Positions 4,773-6,133 of a stretch of DNA of 6,133 nucleotides are shown here, piece by piece. This DNA comes from Akkermansiaceae bacterium (GTDB taxonomy: Bacteria; Verrucomicrobiota; Verrucomicrobiia; Verrucomicrobiales; Akkermansiaceae), in contig JALZVD010000058.1 of NCBI GenBank assembly GCA_023300205.1, positions 1 to 6,133 on the forward strand, written 5' to 3'. The notes below the pieces were generated by a model. That model did not search any database. It saw only the letters and a program-made list of their open reading frames with translations, and was not told the DNA's origin. The position numbers were made by a program, and so were the translations under genes. Within the stretch, counting starts at the first letter, position 1, and each line of letters starts with the position of its first letter.

Positions 4773-6133
4773 ATGGATCCAGAACTAGAAACACTACAAA
4801 ACTCTTTTAATACTCGAATCGAGGACTGGATTTCTAAACAAGGTTTATTGTTTCAATTTACTCATGATACAGGATCTGGTTCGATGTTTCCTAAGATCTG
4901 TGGTCTTTTATTTAGGTTGTTGATTATTGCTCTTATTGGGGTGGTTATTTTTTGGTTTTATCTCACTAATAGGCCTAATTCTGAGGCATTTAAATTAGAT
5001 GTAGAACATCAGATTACAAAAGGCATGAATGCAGGAGAGGTGAAGATTTCTAATATCTCTAGGGCAAAAGGAGGTGTGTTAGATGGTGAAATGCTTTTAT
5101 CCACTCTATTTCTTGGAGAGACTGATCTTTCATTTTTTGAAGATTGGTATGTAGAGGAAGAGGATGTTTCTGTAGTTGGGCGTAGATCTACTGTAGAGGA
5201 GAAGAAGACTGCTGTTTTTCAGGGAGTGAATCTTTCACCGCTAGGTATAGGAGATAATTATTTTTCAGGTTGGAGCGCTAGAGAAATTAACATTCTTAAA
5301 ATGGAGCTGAAGCTAAAGACAGGAAATACTAGAGATGAGCTGGCAGAGGCTACCTACTCAAACTTATTTAAGAATTATAAAACACTGAAAATTGATGCGA
5401 TTCAGGTTTTCGATGCGACTATCTTCTGGGGGCATTCGGAAATAACTTCTGGATCTATTAAAGGTGCGCAGCTGGATATTACGAAAGGTAATGATTCATG
5501 GGAAATAGACATTAGAGGTGGAACCTTTTCGCATCATTGGCTTCAAGATTGCAAGATTGACCACATGCAGGTCATCTGTCATCGTTCTGGAGAAGTAGAA
5601 ATACGCAAAGCAGTTCTTAATCTGGGTGAAGGAGAGCTTAACTTTACGGTAACTATACAGGCAACGACAGCTCAGCCTGAGCTGAAGGGGGAATATAGTT
5701 TTAAGAATGTTGAAGTGACTGACCTTATAGGGGATAGCTATAAAGATTGGTTAGATGGTAATATTAATGGAGCTGGCGTGTTAGCGGGGAATTTAAATTC
5801 GTCTGCAGGAGTTAAAGCGACAACAACGATCACTTTATCTGGTAAGTCGAAGAGTTTAGCGGATGATACAAGTATAGCGAATAGAGAAGAAGGTGAAAAT
5901 GATAGTATGCTGATCATTAGAGGAGATAGGTTCCAACTTTTAAAACTTATGCAGATGAAAAATCCCCGGAATAGCTATTCGCTACTAAGGGCGTATAAGG
6001 GGGCTCTTATTGTTGAGAATCAAGGGACTGATACACAAGTAACTGTTAAAGATGTTAGGTTTGGTCACAATGATCTCATACTGATGAGAGGAAAGTTTGA
6101 TTATGCAATAAGGTCAGTTGTAGCTAAAGAAGA
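4773..6133 (+). CDS. Large single-pass membrane protein, AsmA-like in style (3' end beyond the window)
   Basis: An ATG at 4773 opens a frame with no stop to the window end: 453 complete codons. Residues 1-42 are hydrophilic (MDPELETLQNSFNTRIEDWI...), about 43-64 are a strong membrane segment (CGLLFRLLIIALIGVVIFWFYL), and everything after is a mixed, beta-rich sequence with no other helix, so the protein is an inner-membrane anchor with a large periplasmic part. The segment ELKGEYSFKNVEVTDLIG...GNINGAGVLAGNL (303-341) resembles the 'shared-groove' AsmA/TamB/YhdP type, in which G-x-G-x-L-x-G-x-L follows such strands; those proteins move phospholipids or affect outer-membrane assembly. The link is suggestive only; a conserved lineage-specific protein of unknown role is equally possible. 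M38 is an alternative start that keeps the membrane segment. The gene follows the terminator at 4717-4745, and I see no clear promoter or ribosome site, although TAAAAT at 4753-4758 could be a -10. Confidence 0.7.
   Translation, partial: MDPELETLQNSFNTRIEDWISKQGLLFQFTHDTGSGSMFPKICGLLFRLLIIALIGVVIFWFYLTNRPNSEAFKLDVEHQITKGMNAGEVKISNISRAKGGVLDGEMLLSTLFLGETDLSFFEDWYVEEEDVSVVGRRSTVEEKKTAVFQGVNLSPLGIGDNYFSGWSAREINILKMELKLKTGNTRDELAEATYSNLFKNYKTLKIDAIQVFDATIFWGHSEITSGSIKGAQLDITKGNDSWEIDIRGGTFSHHWLQDCKIDHMQVICHRSGEVEIRKAVLNLGEGELNFTVTIQATTAQPELKGEYSFKNVEVTDLIGDSYKDWLDGNINGAGVLAGNLNSSAGVKATTTITLSGKSKSLADDTSIANREEGENDSMLIIRGDRFQLLKLMQMKNPRNSYSLLRAYKGALIVENQGTDTQVTVKDVRFGHNDLILMRGKFDYAIRSVVAKE

Overview
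The window looks like chromosomal DNA from a Gram-negative bacterium, most probably a verrucomicrobium (phylum Verrucomicrobiota). Lipid A and LPS-transport genes (an LptF/LptG-type permease and lpxD) show an outer membrane. The permease with a two-helix N-terminal extension, the MOSC protein style, the YlbF/YmcA-like protein with a Gly/Cys tail and the weak Shine-Dalgarno sites fit that phylum. The assignment rests on remembered protein style, not on a search. There are no tRNA or rRNA genes, insertion sequences, phage genes or CRISPR arrays.

Minus strand, 1-1618: the 5' end of a small uncharacterised protein gene (1-214) lies 36 bp downstream of an LPS-export permease gene (251-1618). The two are probably co-transcribed leftwards. 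A 131-bp divergent intergenic region (1619-1749) separates them from the rightward genes.

Plus strand, 1750-3053: a MOSC-domain protein and FdhD overlap by four bases (ATGA) and form a tight two-gene unit pointing to molybdenum cofactor (Moco) sulfuration or maturation of Mo/W enzymes such as formate dehydrogenase. After a 79-bp gap comes lpxD (3133-4167), the N-acyltransferase of lipid A synthesis, starting at GTG.

Plus strand, 4168-6133: a recognisable -35/-10 promoter precedes a YlbF/YmcA-family protein (4244-4678) that ends in a striking Gly/Cys tail. A 9-bp-stem terminator hairpin closes that gene. The last gene (4773 to beyond the window end) is a long open frame for a single-pass membrane protein with a large extracytoplasmic region, AsmA-like in style.

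The most notable points are the Cys-rich tail of the YlbF-like protein, which suggests an iron-sulfur role like that of the Bacillus Ric (YlbF-YmcA-YaaT) complex; its promoter placed so that transcripts would begin at the start codon; the contrast between the strong G-over-C skew of the left two thirds and its absence in the ylbF-like gene; and the MOSC-fdhD pair. I see no convincing evidence of a wholly new multi-gene system here.
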